Position numbers and translations under genes: made by a program
Notes under the pieces: generated by a model
The model's input: only the letters and a program-made list of their open reading frames with translations
Databases searched by the model: none
Told to the model about the DNA's origin: nothing
In this document: positions 23,501-38,500 of the stretch, piece by piece
Position numbering within the stretch: position 1 is the first letter of the stretch
How the letters are laid out: each line of letters opens with the position of its first letter
From: Dasyornis broadbenti
Lineage: Eukaryota > Chordata > Aves > Passeriformes > Dasyornithidae
NCBI GenBank assembly: GCA_013397935.1
Contig: VZRN01002985.1
Coordinates: 1-64,000 of the forward strand
Length of the DNA: 64,000 bases
Reading direction: 5' to 3'

Positions 23501-26500
23501 GAATACTCTAAAACCAGACCAGACTTGTTTATTATGAACACTGCCTAAATGGGGTGTGACACCAGCACTGGGAAGGACAGAGGTAGAGATGGAAGGTGAT
23601 GTTCATAGAGTCAAAAAGAAAGCTGGGAAACAGCCATGTGAGAGGCTGCTCATCTCTCAAACACTGTACAAACAGGGCCAGAAGGGCACAGTTCTTAGGA
23701 CCTCAAGGGCACCGCTGATGATGAAGTGGCTGATGACAGAATAGACGGTGGAGTAAGAAACCACAGAACCTGTAATGAAGTTCACCAGGAAACTGAGTGA
23801 AAAGTCCTACTTAACCTAAATAGCCAGAACATCCTGATTCATTACTCTGTAATGAATCTGTATTATCATGGGCTAATAGATGTGGGGTAGATTTAAACTG
23901 CTAAACTTTTTACTAGCCAATCCATTTAAGCCCTATAATAATCCTAGGGAAACATAGCCTTTCAGTTATGGTACTTCATTCTCCCTGAAAATCATACCCA
24001 TGAGGGAAGTATATATCATTGCTAAGATTACTGCAGACTGTACAGGTCATGGCTGACTCTGCTCTGTTCTCATGGATTGGATTGATTTGGTCTGACCTGC
24101 TGGTTTGCCTTCCACTGGAGTGCAGATCTTAACCTGCCAATAGCTCACCACAGTGGCTACCAGCACCTGGTGCAATGGCCACACAAACACAGAATCCAGC
24201 TTACAATCAACGAAGTCAAAGCAGGTAGGAGCCAATATTACACTTTCCTTCACCCAAACCACTGCACACAAACAACTTCAGCAAATCAGAAAACATACAC
24301 TGATCCTATCATTCAGTTGTAGGCCCCGTACACCACAGGATATAAATCCCAGTAGTGGCATGGTGCCTAATGTCTATTTGTGATTACAAGATTCCGAGAC
24401 TATTAAGATGCTTTATCCAGCCCAGCAATCTAAAGGAGAAGCTGTGAAAGTCCTGACTGTCTGGAATATCAAATGCTGTGGATGCTACTATACCTATAAG
24501 GAAGGAAAAGGAATTTAAATCTGCTCAACTGATCTGTTAGGGCTTATAGTTCATTAATTGGTGAAGGAAACTAGCAATCATGAGCAACTAATCAAATAGT
24601 GACTATCACAAGGACAAATACTAGATTTAGCTACCATCTACATGAAAATAATCACAGCCAGCCAGTCATTAATAACTTTTGTTCTTAGCATTCCCTGAGC
24701 AACCATGTTCTATTTTCCAGTCCAGTTAGATTTTTAAGTAGCTTAAATTTCCATGGAAATTGCTTGTTACTTTGACACAACTCCAGCCTCCAGTGCATGA
24801 CTTGAGCTGCCCTCCAATGTTTGTATTTTACTGTGGTCAACTCAGAAGGCACTAAAACCATGATCATAAACACAGTTTTAAATGAGTCCACTTCAGATAA
24901 AAGTTTAATGTCACCCAGAGAAATTCCTGATTGCTACAAGTGGTCCAGAGCCTTTCCCACTCTGTCCTCTTCTGGGCAGGTCCACCATAAGATTCTTCTT
25001 TGCATGTACTGGCAACTCTTGCCAAAATACAATGAAGTCTCAGGTCAGAAAAGGAAATTTAATGAGACAATAAACAAGACAATCCATAAATTAAAACATG
25101 AAATGGAGGAGATGGGTAAGTAAGCTGGATTTATGAAACTAAAATCTCAAAGAAAAATCATTAGAGCTCACGGGAAATTTCCTGTTAATCCTATTTATCA
25201 GCAGTTGTAACTGCCAGGCCACTCTCAGAAAGAGCCCCAGCTGGGTAATACTGCTATCCCAAGGTGCCATTATGGACAGCTAAAAAGACCTCCTGTCCAA
25301 AAAACATGGGTAAATGGAACAGTGCAAATCAAATGCAGTACAGTAACATCCTTCAAACAGGCTATCCTGCCACTCGACATTTTCTTCAGCAGAGAGAAGA
25401 ATAAATGAAGGTCTGATGATGCATTGTACTATCTACACCCTGAATGAAGGATTTGAACCTACACATACCAAATGTTACTGTGATCATTCAAAGGAAGCCT
25501 TGATGAAAAAGCATATTATAAATCATATCATGCAGCCTTCTTTGGGGTTTGCTTTTCTTTTAAAAATATCACACCCTTGATTGACCACTCATTAAATTAA
25601 ATTATTGATGATAGCTAAACCACCAAACAGGATTCTATGGCTATTTGCTACCAGTACTTCAATTTCTTTCCAGCTACTTCTTGCAATCTTTAAAAGGCTA
25701 TATGTTTTTACCCTACTTATTTATCACCCTTTCATAAGAATTCTACAGAAAAAGTGTTTCTGAACACAAATTTCAGTTATCTCTTTGGATGGCACCACAG
25801 TAAGGTTTGTAACATTCTGATTTAATTGAAAAGGGATTATTAACCAGACTTATTTTGCTCTGTTCCATCAGACTGCTGATACCTTGTGTCCCTGCTTTCC
25901 ACCTGACTGGGTTTTTTCTCTTCCCTTATAGATCAGTGTGCAATTTATTGGACTCAAAATTCTTCACCTATATATATGGGATGTGAATGGACACACTGGT
26001 ACAGCAAATGTATTTTGTACTTGTTTGAGCTGCTTCTTTGACCTTAAGACAGGTGGGTGTTTGGTGCTCCAGACAACCTGCTTGTTCTACCAAGGTATTA
26101 ATAAATCCACTGTGCCATCAAGGCTGTGACATAAAAAACCTAAAAGTTTCTAGCAGGAATTTCTCACAAGATAACCAACTGCTCCACAACTCTCTGGGCT
26201 TTATGCTCACAGATGGAAGAGATCTTAGGAACCTCTCCTTTTTTTTCCTTCCAGTGTGATGGAGAGTTCACTGGGCATTTAAACAACTCATTTAGTGGAA
26301 GAATAACTCCACTGCAATTAATCATGTCCTGTATCTCTTGCTGTGCTTCTAGTCTTATCAGGAAGCTTCAGGATGCCTCTTCCAAATACCTATTTTGCTG
26401 TTGGCTCCTTTTCCATGGTCCATAGGAAGTTCCAGTACATCTGAGTATGACCAATTTCACCTGGTTTCAGTGATTCCTCATTTGTTTTCCCTATTCTACC

Positions 26501-29500
26501 TTTTCCCTTACTGTTTTTCCCCTATTCTACCACTAAAGTGGTAACTTTATCAGCATTCCTGATTTTCTTTTACTAGCTTTTGCTGTCCCAGTGAGTCTTT
26601 CGTATGTTTGAATGAGCAAAACAATGGAGCCCTAGTCAGCTAATCCACCTCCACAGTGTGACGGAAGGGAAAAATGCTCAATTAATCTCCAGAAGGGTTT
26701 CACTCCAGAACGTAAGTTCTCACTGTTGACTATTAGCTATTAGAAATTATTAGCTTCTTGTAGAAGATCTTGGGTCACTCCCAGCTGCTGCATTAGGCTG
26801 ACATGTGAGTACAGCAATATTCCATTTCTACAGCACATAACAAAGTTTTGTCAATGAAGAGCATTAAGAAAAAGCCACAAAAAAGCCACAATTTAAACAA
26901 CTAAGCTGACAAAAACACTAATGTAGACAATGTTACCAAGAGCAAAATCATTTTACCAGCACTGTTTACTTCTCCCTGGGGACTGCCTCAAGCTTGATCA
27001 GAAGAGGACTCCAGCCACCAAACCTTCATATCCTTTAGCTATTGTCAGTCCTTTCCATAAGCAGATTAGTCCTGTGTATTCTGCGCCTTCCCTGAGGAAG
27101 AACTTTTTAAGTTCACACCATTCTACAAGTAATTTTCTTTTTTAGTTGTTAGTAATTTCCTTGTCATTTGTGAAAAGGAAACCCCTTTTCTACCAAGTAC
27201 ATCTAAGCTTCAAAATAATAAATTTAGACAAGTTTGCTTAGACATTTTGAAATTCTAGTGTGAAGTCAGAGCTATACTTTTATATATCTGCAAGGCAAGA
27301 TGAACCCCATGGCAGATATGTAAGCAAAAATGTATTAACTGACATATTTGAGAAACACCCTTTTATTCTAGGCCTGACAGAGTTTAGAAGGTATGACAGC
27401 ACACTGGGTTTCTAAGAAGTCAATCACCATCCCTATTCAATACTGTTTGAATTGCTAGCTATTATTTCAGGTCTATGATTCTGTATTTGATTTTAAGTGT
27501 ATTTTAACAAAATCAGCATAGAATTTTACATGAAAATCCCCATCTCATTTAAGGGACAAGAGCAGAGATAATTTCAGCAGACATTGTTCCCTATCTGAAA
27601 AGTTGTGATTGTTCCTGCATGAATAGCCACAATTTCAGTTTATTTGAGAAACATGATGATGTCATGTAATAAAGATTAGAATCTGACCTTATGTGACCTC
27701 TCCCACCATCAGTTATGTGCTAAGAATTTAATTTTCCTTCGAAAATATAGGAGAACAACAATATTTTTTCTGTCTTTAAAATGAGAAGCAAACCAGGGAT
27801 AAAGGGAAATTCTTTTTCATTCTGTAGAGATTAGAGACATTTTAAAAAAAATACATTCTGCAAGAAGAATGATTATCTCACAGGCACAATGGCAGAGAAG
27901 AATATTAAGAGTTTTCCCCAGAGGGACACATATTTGTCAATCTTTATTCCTCTGCATATTTAACTTAATTGCCACAAATGGTGATTATAAACCATCCTTT
28001 TGTTATCAAGAGCATAGTTCATGAAGGAACAGCTGGCGACACAACAGACTTTCTTGTCTTTTTTATTTTCAGAATGCTATCCTACATGACTGAATTCTTA
28101 GAGCAATAGTCCAGCAGGCTACAGACTCTTGGTTATTACACATTTGAGCTACTGTGAGCTGTGAGCCTTCCATCTTAGTTTCCCAGCTGTTTTATTTCAA
28201 ATGTGACCAAAGCCATGCATCCATTCAAACCTTCACACTGCTGATCAAACTTCCTAGGGAGAAACTACCAGATGGATTATAGGGATTCCTTTTCAAACAG
28301 ACCTGGAATCAAGATCTCTACATTATTCCATAGCACAGGCCTTGCCCAAACCTAGCAAAAATATGGCATTCAATTAGAAGTCAACACAGCATAGTGCTGC
28401 TGTTTCTCTTTCAAAACAAAATTACAGTCTTAAAACTGTCACTGTTCTTCCAGAATCCCATTCAGTATGTTAATAACACTGGATTAACAACGTTAATCCC
28501 CTCCTCCCCTTTTTTTTCCCCTTCTAAAATACTAGGAAGGAAAAAAGGCATTTCAGAATGTGCCTAGGAATCATGATATTAAAAAAGCTACCAATATTCG
28601 AATGTTCCGTAGGTACAGTCTAACTTATCTTGAATTGATTCTACCATCTGTTATCAGCATTAATCACTTTTTTTACTACACATCTTTACATCTAAGCAGC
28701 AGTCAAAAGTGGGGCTGCATTATGCCATACACTGTGCACTACACACTGCCCTACAGAGCCCGGCAGACAAACCCTAGCAGAGGAGAAGGAAACTACTACA
28801 CAGGAAAATCTTACTCTATCAGCATTAATAAAATTCTATATGTACAACTACTTTTCTTTACAGACTTGCATATTTGACTCCCAGCACTTCACCATCTCGT
28901 ATTTCCCACTGACAATAAAACGTTAGGTAAATGTAACTGAAAAATCCATTTCCTCTTGTGTGTAAATTGCTCCACTTCCTGCTGAAAACAACCCAGGTAC
29001 AGACAATATGAAGTTTTGTTCCAAACATCTTTGGATAGGGCCCTTTGACAGTTTCCAGGCTCAGCTACCAAAGACTCAACTGACAGTTTTAGAGGACCTA
29101 CATTAGCTGCAAGGTCTCATGAGGCTTGACATCGACCTTTCCTCCTCTTGGCATGCCAGGACCTGGATCAAATCTTCTCTATTCTGAATGATTCAGCTTA
29201 ATTAAACAAAACCAAACCCACAGAAGCAGAACAGACGACCAGCATGCCAAAATCAAGAGCCTGAGTTACTTACTGATACTACTTTCTTTTCTTGACTTCC
29301 ATTCAGATACACATTTCTTTTCAAACAGTAACAACAACCAGCACTCTTTACTCACTTTCAGAGGAAAGCTTTCTGTTGTTTTAAGTGCAGTGCACCAAAC
29401 TTACAGCATCACTTTGAGGCTGAGAGATCACAACAGGCTGTCCTGAATCACATGTCTCCCGTATATTAACATGCAGTGGAATGTCTCCTGCATCAAAAAC

Positions 29501-32500
29501 AGCAAGATACACATATGTGAAGACCTAACATTTCTTAAATGTTTCTTTAAAATAACCCTAAAGCAACTGAAATCAAATTCCAGTTCAGTATATTCTTTGA
29601 ACTGCTTAATCTTGAACAAATCAACATTTAAAATGAAAATTGACTGCAGTACAGCTTCCTTACACCCACAATCAATAATGACAAACATATTTTGGATTTT
29701 TCATTCTCTGAATAGAAAGGACCATGCTTTAGTCATGTATTAGAGAAGATAGAACTTTTTGCCTCAAACACACAGAAAAATACATGCTGAGATACAAATT
29801 ATTTTGTGTACATTAAATAAATTGCCTGAGTGTTAGGCAAATGCTCATCATGCAACTTACTGTTCAGCCTATCTCCTCACTGAATATTCTTTTCAGTGCA
29901 TTTTAAGATTTAAATCACTGTTCAAAGACTTCTTTGAATACTTAATTTACAAATAATAGCATTTGTTATTGTCCTTATTAGGCCTTGGATCCAAGTCAAA
30001 GGTGGAAAACTATTCAATTCATCTTTCCAACAGAAATCTTCTTTATATTCTGCTTTTATAATGAGCAGGGAACTGCCAGAGAAGAAAGGAACGTTCTAAA
30101 GGAGAATCAATTAGCAGCCCTATTCCATTCTGAAACATACTTTCTGAAAATCATATTTCAGGACTACAAAAAACTTGGAGATTCCTATGTTTAGTTCACT
30201 GCTACATAAGTAATTTTATAGTGTACAACTTTATTTTAATGGAAAATACAGCTACATTTTACATCATGGATGGATGCAGACAGAACAGCCTACCTTAGTT
30301 CAATCCTGAAATATCAGAAATTGTATCAGTTTAATTCACAGTTTAGCACTTTATTTAACTCACACCAAGGCCAGTGTAAATTACTGAGGTTCAATGAATT
30401 CAGAAAAAGAAATGTAAAAAAAATTGCATGAAAATTGACAAAGTTTAAGAGATAAAAAACAGAATCCAAAGCAAGCAGTAATACAAACAAAAAGAAATAG
30501 CAAAGAGAAAAGCTGTGGCTCCATGATTAGTATGCTGAATCTTTGAAGAACTTTATTATTTATGATAATACAGTCCACTTCCTTAAAATTTAATTTTTTC
30601 TTATTTATTTCAGTCATGAATAAATTTAGGCCAAAAAGTCTATTCATGTATTAATTTTTTAAAAATTCAGGGTGTCCTCTGAAAGTTTTTTTAAACATAA
30701 ACATGCTTAATAGAATAACAGTAACTTTGTAAATCTCCCTGACATTCACTTCCACTCTGATTTTATGTAAAGACTTATCTTCGCCTTTTTCCTAAGGATG
30801 TTTTGTTAATGAAAAAATACTTCTTCACTATCAGCTTAATAACAACCTCAGATAATTAAAAAATGGCAGCCTTTTCTCTTTTCCTCCTCAGACTTACAAA
30901 GATGTGCTGGTACTACAAGCGCATAACAGGACTTGTATGAACAGAAGTGCAGTCAGAAGATAAAGAAAACTGCATTCTTAATTTAAAAACAAAAAATCAA
31001 AATTCTGTTATTTAAGCAGAAGACATCAAAACCACTGCACAGCTGTTTGGGTGATAAGGGTTTGAGGAAGATAAAACTTTTGCACTATTCTTCTCTACAC
31101 AATGTGATGGGAACTTGTCATTGTACGTTTTTCTGATATAAACAACTAATGCTGACTGCAAAGAAATAGAATTATTTCAATTTATTGTAGGAAGAAAAAC
31201 CAAAGAATTTTAAAAATCTGAAAGTCATTGCTGCTGGTCAGAAACCAGATTTGAGTTTAAGAAGTTCAGAACGGCAAAGCTCAGGATGAACTGTACAGAA
31301 AGTATTATCTCAGGGTCATGTATACCAGTGGTATAGCTTTCTGGTCAGTTATGGCCATCAAACTTGGGAAGAAAAATTTCAGAGACGGGGAGAGAAAAAT
31401 CAGCAGCATGAAGTCTCTCTCACAAACCTTGTCACATTTTCCTTAGAGAACAGTAAAAACACAAGACCACAGGAAGTATATTAAATAATGAACTGCACTT
31501 GAAAGTATCCTGACAAGTGCTAATTGCCTTCTGTCATAAACAAAAATAAGGTATTTAGTAATATTAATGACAGCCAACTCTGAGCAACAAGTGGAAGGAT
31601 AATACTTTTCAATCCTGCACTCTGTTAATTTGCAGAATTTGTCAGATGCTACCTTGTCAGGTTTCAAAGGAGGACTAGTTGCTTATCTAAACAAACAGAA
31701 CACCCACTGGTGTTGGAAAACATAGGCAAAATAAATTCAGAATTACTAATTTTAAATATACGTATTTTACAGATATATATGTAAAAATATACTCTCAAGG
31801 TTTTGGGGCAGAATTCAAGTAATACTGAGATAAAACTTCCATTTGGGATGGATTAACATGTAATCTGTAAGCAGTAACTCTTACAATACCATATGGTATT
31901 ATTATATAATGGTCATCCCTGGAAGGAGGAGTGTACTAATCAGATCAAGCTCTGTAATTCTAAATTTAACCCTTGGGGCATTATTCTTAGTCTTAGTCTA
32001 GTTTTGCATTGACAGTTTGAAGTTAAACTTCACTCTGCTTTATTTCATACATTCCATGTATCCCCTGATGCATCTGCACATCTCTCACATCACTCCTAAT
32101 TAAATACAATCAAGACCAGTTCTGCACTCTTAGGAAATAACAAAAACCACCTATGGGACCAATGGCATGGTACATCATTTGTGCCTGTGTATCTAAATGT
32201 ACGTTTGATTCAACTGCTTGCAGAGCATTTGCATTCATCCACATAACCCAGGGCTGCAGAAGTCCCCTCGGGCTCTGATCACAACTCATTATATATTCAG
32301 AAAACCAGAAGATAGCCCAAAAGCATGTCTTTAATTATGTGTTGCCTTGCTATCTTAAGTCTATGTCAGACCTTGATGTTTCTATGTTGATCTTTCTAAG
32401 TGAGCTTCCTGATTCTTTTTAATGAATTAGGTATGGAAAATCATTGAGATAATTACAGTAATACATGGAAACACATCATTAGCACACGCAATTACCCCAT

Positions 32501-35500
32501 TTATCAACTTAATTATGCTGTGTTATATTCTTTACTTACAGCACAGGTTGAACCATGCCTTTTTAAAACAGTAATGTATATTTTAAAGATCCATGTATAT
32601 TTTAACCTACAGGCATGCCAGATAGTTTAATCATAGCTAATCACAGAATGGTTTAAGTTGGAAGAAAACTATCTACTTCCAACTCCCCTGCCACAGACAG
32701 GGACACCCTCAAGTAGATCAGGTGGATCAAAGCCCCATCCAACCTGCCCTTGAACATTTTCAGGGACGGAGCATCCACAACTCTGGGCAACCTGTGCAAG
32801 TCTCTCACCACCCTCACAGAAAAGAATCTCTGCCTAATATCTAATCTAAATCTACCCTCCTCCAGTTTAAAGTAATTCTCCATTGTTCTATCACTGCCTG
32901 TCTTTGCAAAAAGTCTCCAGCTTTGTTGTAAGCCCCCTTTAGGTATCAGAGGGCTGCTAAAAGGTCTCCACTGAGTCAATATATAACAACTCATTTCATT
33001 TAAATGAAATAAATGAGAAAACATTTACTGATATTTCTGGACAGAATTTAGTCTGTCCTAAGACTAAATAGAATAAATTCTTGGTTATTTGTAAAACTTG
33101 TTGTATAATAAATACCATAATGAATTTCAGGTAAAATAGCACACTGCTATCAAAACAATTCATGTTCTGGACTTTTTGTAAATACCAAGAGATTTAAGAT
33201 GCAAACCAAGAATTTTTATATCCACTCAACATCACCATTACAACACTGACAAGGAACAGTGCATACTACTTATCAGTTCTATTATACCTGAACACTGTCT
33301 GAATATAGAATAATCTAGGATTATGCAGTTCCATAGTTCAGTTAATGCTTCGTGCACATCTTTAAATTTTTCTTCAAAAATAAAACCATTTCTATATTCT
33401 TACCCAAAATATCCAATCCAAGGGATTTTGCTAGATCTCTTACACCATCGGCTCCAAAAATATGGGTCTCATGCTTACATTTGGGACACTGGAAAACACT
33501 CATATTTTGAACCAGTCCTAAAACCTGTTGAAGTAAAGCAAAGGAAAGGATGTTCCAACTTGGCATTCAAGAACTGGTATTTCCATTATTCATCTCTGAC
33601 AATAAAGAATATATTATTGACTAAGAATTGACACAGAATAGTTATTTGAAATAGGAATTGGACTCATTAACATCATTATCAGTTCTTATTAGTCATCTCA
33701 GTGGCACCATCATCTGTGCATTATTTCAATTTTTTCACGTTTATACCTCTCAAAGACTAACAGCCTTATTTGTAACAAAAAGTACCTTTTGCACAAACCT
33801 AACTTGCCAAGAACTCTTCCAGACAGTATTTCATTTTCAAAATCTGAATACCGGAAGAATTTCCATGCTGTGTTTTACACTTTTGTACTTCGCAGTTTCA
33901 GGAAAGACAAAATAAAAACATACCATTACAAGAAATTACACAATCAGACATGCTTTTAAGGTATTTTTATAAGGTATCCTGTAGGGAAATGCTTTCAAAA
34001 AGAACCATATTTGCTATTCTTCTGAAGAGCAGAAACACACTTTAAAGATCACACAAAAGAAATAATTATGTGAAACTAAGTGGCAAAACATAAAAATCTA
34101 GCATAAAAATCTAATATGCACATCCTGGGTACCCTTCTGTTGATGCCAGGTTTTCAATGCCATCCTTACAAAGTATGTCAAATGAAAATGTGCCAAGTCA
34201 TTCACACAACAATCTCTTTTCACAATGTAAAATAATGCTAATGATAGCACTGATCTCATTTTATTCACATAGTAAACAAAACCCTTCATTGATACAGAGC
34301 AAAATTTCCAGAAGTGATGAAAACAGTGTTCAAACACTACAGGGTGAAAGTTTCTATACACCTGCTAATGAACAGAGCATCTGCTTTAAGAGATTCCATG
34401 TTACAATATTTCTCTTTCCGATTTATATGTTACCTAGACATGTCACACAAACCACAGCTGAGTTTTAAAAATAACTAGATAATTTATATTGTTATTTACT
34501 TTGCAGCATTCTGTACTTCTATGTTTCCCTGAGCCTTCTAGTTTTGTGCTTGAACAAGGTGGTCTAGTTATTAGAGAAGAAACATATCCGCTGTACTAAT
34601 GAAGCGTATCTAAGAGGAAATACCAGAGTCCAATGCAACCAACAAATACAAAGTTATTTAATTAAAAGTAAATGTACAACTTCTGGCACTGAACTTGAAA
34701 GTAAAAAAGTATGTTACTTGCAATATCCTAATAAAAGTTGCCTAGGCTGTAAGCTGAAAATTATCAAAAGATGGTCACCTGTTTTTTCTATACCGCCATA
34801 AAGCATATTTGCTACATCTTCCTTTACTTATGTAAAACTCTCAGAGGGTTTAAAGGAAGGAACATTTTAAGAAATAGTAACACTAAAAAGATTTACTTAC
34901 TTCTGATTTAACACCTCAAACCGACTTTCCCCCTTTTCTACTCTTACTCAGGGACTGCCAGAACACATTTCTATTTACTGGCACGATATTACAGGTAATT
35001 TTATCATCCAGTTCTTAAATGAGGAAAGAAATGAAATATTACATGTCCAAGGGTACAAGGTGCAGGGATGGTAAAGAGGGATCTCTACAGCAACAGCCTT
35101 CTACAGATGACTGTAGAAGCAGGCATTCATCCTGCTCTCCCTGAAGTCAAGTCATGGAGTTTTCACTGTGTTGGTAAACAGGACGACATTGGAAGGAGTA
35201 TTATTTGACAAATGAAAATTTTATTTTCATCAGGATACAGGGAGGCCATTTTTGACAGTACAGGAGAAAAAAAAAAGTAATTTGACATTTAGACTTTAAT
35301 TAATTAATTTTCAGGTATCTTGGGGTTTGAACATTCTGTACTCTTCAAACTACTCATACAACTTCTATGATTCAGCAAATTTAGAATAAAAGAAAAAGTT
35401 ATGTTGTCTACTATTGTTTTGTGAGCAGTTAAGGGTTATTACAGCTGTTTTGCTAATACTTTAATAACCTAATAAGTAAGAAGTCCTTCTGCCAATGCAA

Positions 35501-38500
35501 AAACAAATGCTGAGATACAGCTATATCTCCAATGCTTTATCAGTTTTAGAGGCCTTATTCACTGTCCTTTTTGTTTCAAAACAAACCTTACTAAAACAAA
35601 TAACATTTCAGCATTACACAATAATTTTAATTTTTCAGTGTTGGTCCTGTTTGTCAGCCAATGAATAGGGCATATTTAATAATATATAATTTATTCTTCT
35701 GGAATATGAAGATGCCACTTAAAAATACTAAGTAAAATACAGAATATTTGCAAACACACGATTTTACTGCTGAAGTGTATTTTTACCATGCATATTTCTG
35801 CACATATATTTACAGAAGGGAGCTCCTTATGACCTTCAGAGCTTTTAAATCTACAAAGTAATAGGTCTTGCTAATGAAGTCAGTAATAACTCTCATTTCC
35901 CTGCTCAAATAATAGACTTGTAATAGCTTCACAGCAGCTGTTACTATCTACACAAACTACCCTGTAAGTGCAAGTGCATACTATTCCAGTCCTTAGTGAG
36001 CCTGGCAATCTTGGCTCAGGAATGACATGAAAACACAATACAGGAGCTAACCTATGGTAGCAGCATGGAGCTATATTCCATTTAGTCTAATCGTTATTTT
36101 AAAGGGTGAAGAGGCATCTGGCAAGAAATAACAGGAAATGAAGAACCCTTTCACTATGAATTATCTGCACACTGTCACACACAGAAACATTCAGTTTCTG
36201 AATGTTTACGTGTTTCTTGGGCTCAACTAACCTTTTGGTTACACAATAAATCATACCTAAATCCAAATATACAACCTTCTAAGTCAAAGAAAATAGAGTG
36301 ATAAAATGAAAGCTCTCTGTATTTACACTAGGAGACAATTCTTGAAAAATCTACTTAAATCATTCATTGTACTTAAGGATGGGTGGTGCTGAGGTGTGAC
36401 TTCAATCTGATGGGGACTGAATTGAGCAGGGTTACAGTTCCCCAGTCTGCCATCAACTTCCTACATCACCATCAGTCAGTGACTTCACATTCGAGTGTTT
36501 CCAAATAAACACGCACAATATTTCTGTCTTCCTACCTTTCATCTTATAATGAGCAATTTTTGCCTCTAATATCTGCTCCCAACATGAAGCCATAATCCTG
36601 GCTCGTTACTCTGGATGCTTCAGAAATACCAGCAAGAACATAGCCAAATAAGCAATTTCAGGACAACTCAGAAGGAAATACATCACTGAGTTTATCTAAG
36701 CAGTTTTTTGAAATCTGTAAAATCCACAATGTAACCTTCCAATTAAAGGAAACTTCCAGAAAGGCTGCAGATTTAACTAAAACCCTGTCTTTTCTTTCAG
36801 AGATATGATTGATAAGATAAACTATAATGAACTGAACTCAGCCTCAGCAGGTAGAAATATATAATTTTTTTCCTAAATACTCAAAATTACTCACTTTGAG
36901 TCACCCTCAGGAATGTAAAAAAAATACTGGCCAAACTCACATAATAGACAAGAATCTTGGAATTTGTTGTGATAGGAGTCAACATCACTTTGCAAACTCC
37001 TTCCTCACTGTAGTAGGTACGCTCTACTGCACAAGAAATGTCACTCCTCTTTTAATGACCACATTCTACGACTGAAAATATTAATTTTGCCCTGTAATCC
37101 TGGTTTTAATGCTGAGTGCCCTTGCCAGATTTTCATTAGCTCCTTCAGTCATTCTACTTCAATTTCAATAAAGGACAAAGAAACAACATTAACAATTTGT
37201 GACTTTACTGTGGTAATATTACATATGTCATCTGAGTCTTTGAAAACTAATAACAGTGGGAGTGGGGGGAAGATGGAATATATAGGCCTCTATGTACAAG
37301 GGAGAGACTGCATTTTCTCATCAACTGCCTGTTTCAAAGTAAAAATGAATCTCTACATAAACGAAGTCTAGAGTATAACATTCAGTTACTTAGCAACATG
37401 TAGCACAAAGAGAAAATATCAAGTCAAGGATGTAAGCCTGTTTAATATTTTCTCCTAATTGTGGATATTCTTAAATTTTTCATTTCTCAAACAAGTAAGC
37501 TAAGCTATAAGCTGTCAACCTCATGAAAAACAGTAATTAGACAGCCTTCTATTCTCATGATAGTTATGGAGTCCTTCAAATGGCAAAATAACTAGATATA
37601 TGCATACTTCCATAAAAATTTGGGTTTGCTTCTTAAAAAATACAAATAAATGATTTTTCCACATTTCACAATATTTTGGATTTTAAGCCTCAACATTGAC
37701 AGTGTTGAAGAGGACATATAATGAGAACTCACAGTACAACTGAAAGGCACACATTACTTCATAAGACTTTCTGTTTAGCAATCTGATCCATTCCGCATGA
37801 TTAAATAAACAAATTTAAAATAAATCACATATTATTATGACCTCAGCCTGAAAATACTCTCCTTTCTGTTAAAGCAAGTTCCTGATACAGATATAAGATG
37901 GATTCTAAGCCTTTTAATAAGAATTTATTAAATTCAAGTGATTTCTGAATGTTCACCTACTGCTGCATACGGAAATTTTTTATGATTTGGAAAAAAAAAA
38001 ATCTACTGCTATTTTTCATGTAGAGACTTACAGGTACACGGACTTTTCTAAACATTTCAGCTCCTCTGTGTGCATCCAATAAAGCCACGTCTTGTGGAGT
38101 GGAGACGATCACAGCTCCTGGGAAAAGAAAACATGAAACCTCATCAAAATGCTTATTATTAATAATACTGCTAAACATTTGGATTATTTAGTACGTGCTA
38201 CTAAATTCAAAGTAGTCGCACACTGACATGCTTTTAAGGAAGAAAGTGATCCCAGGTTTTTTATTTTACAATGATCAAAACAACTGCAATATGATATGAA
38301 GTGATAAAAATATTTTAGATACTTTCATCATAACTTTTTCTATGTAGAAACCATACATACTTTCTAAATGAGAAAAATTATGTAGTATCATACGACCATG
38401 GATAGAAGACAATGGTCCACATGCTGACAGATTGCAGAGGTCGTACTCTAGGAATAGCTACACAGTAACAATCCCATGCTATAATTATATTTGGAAGGTT

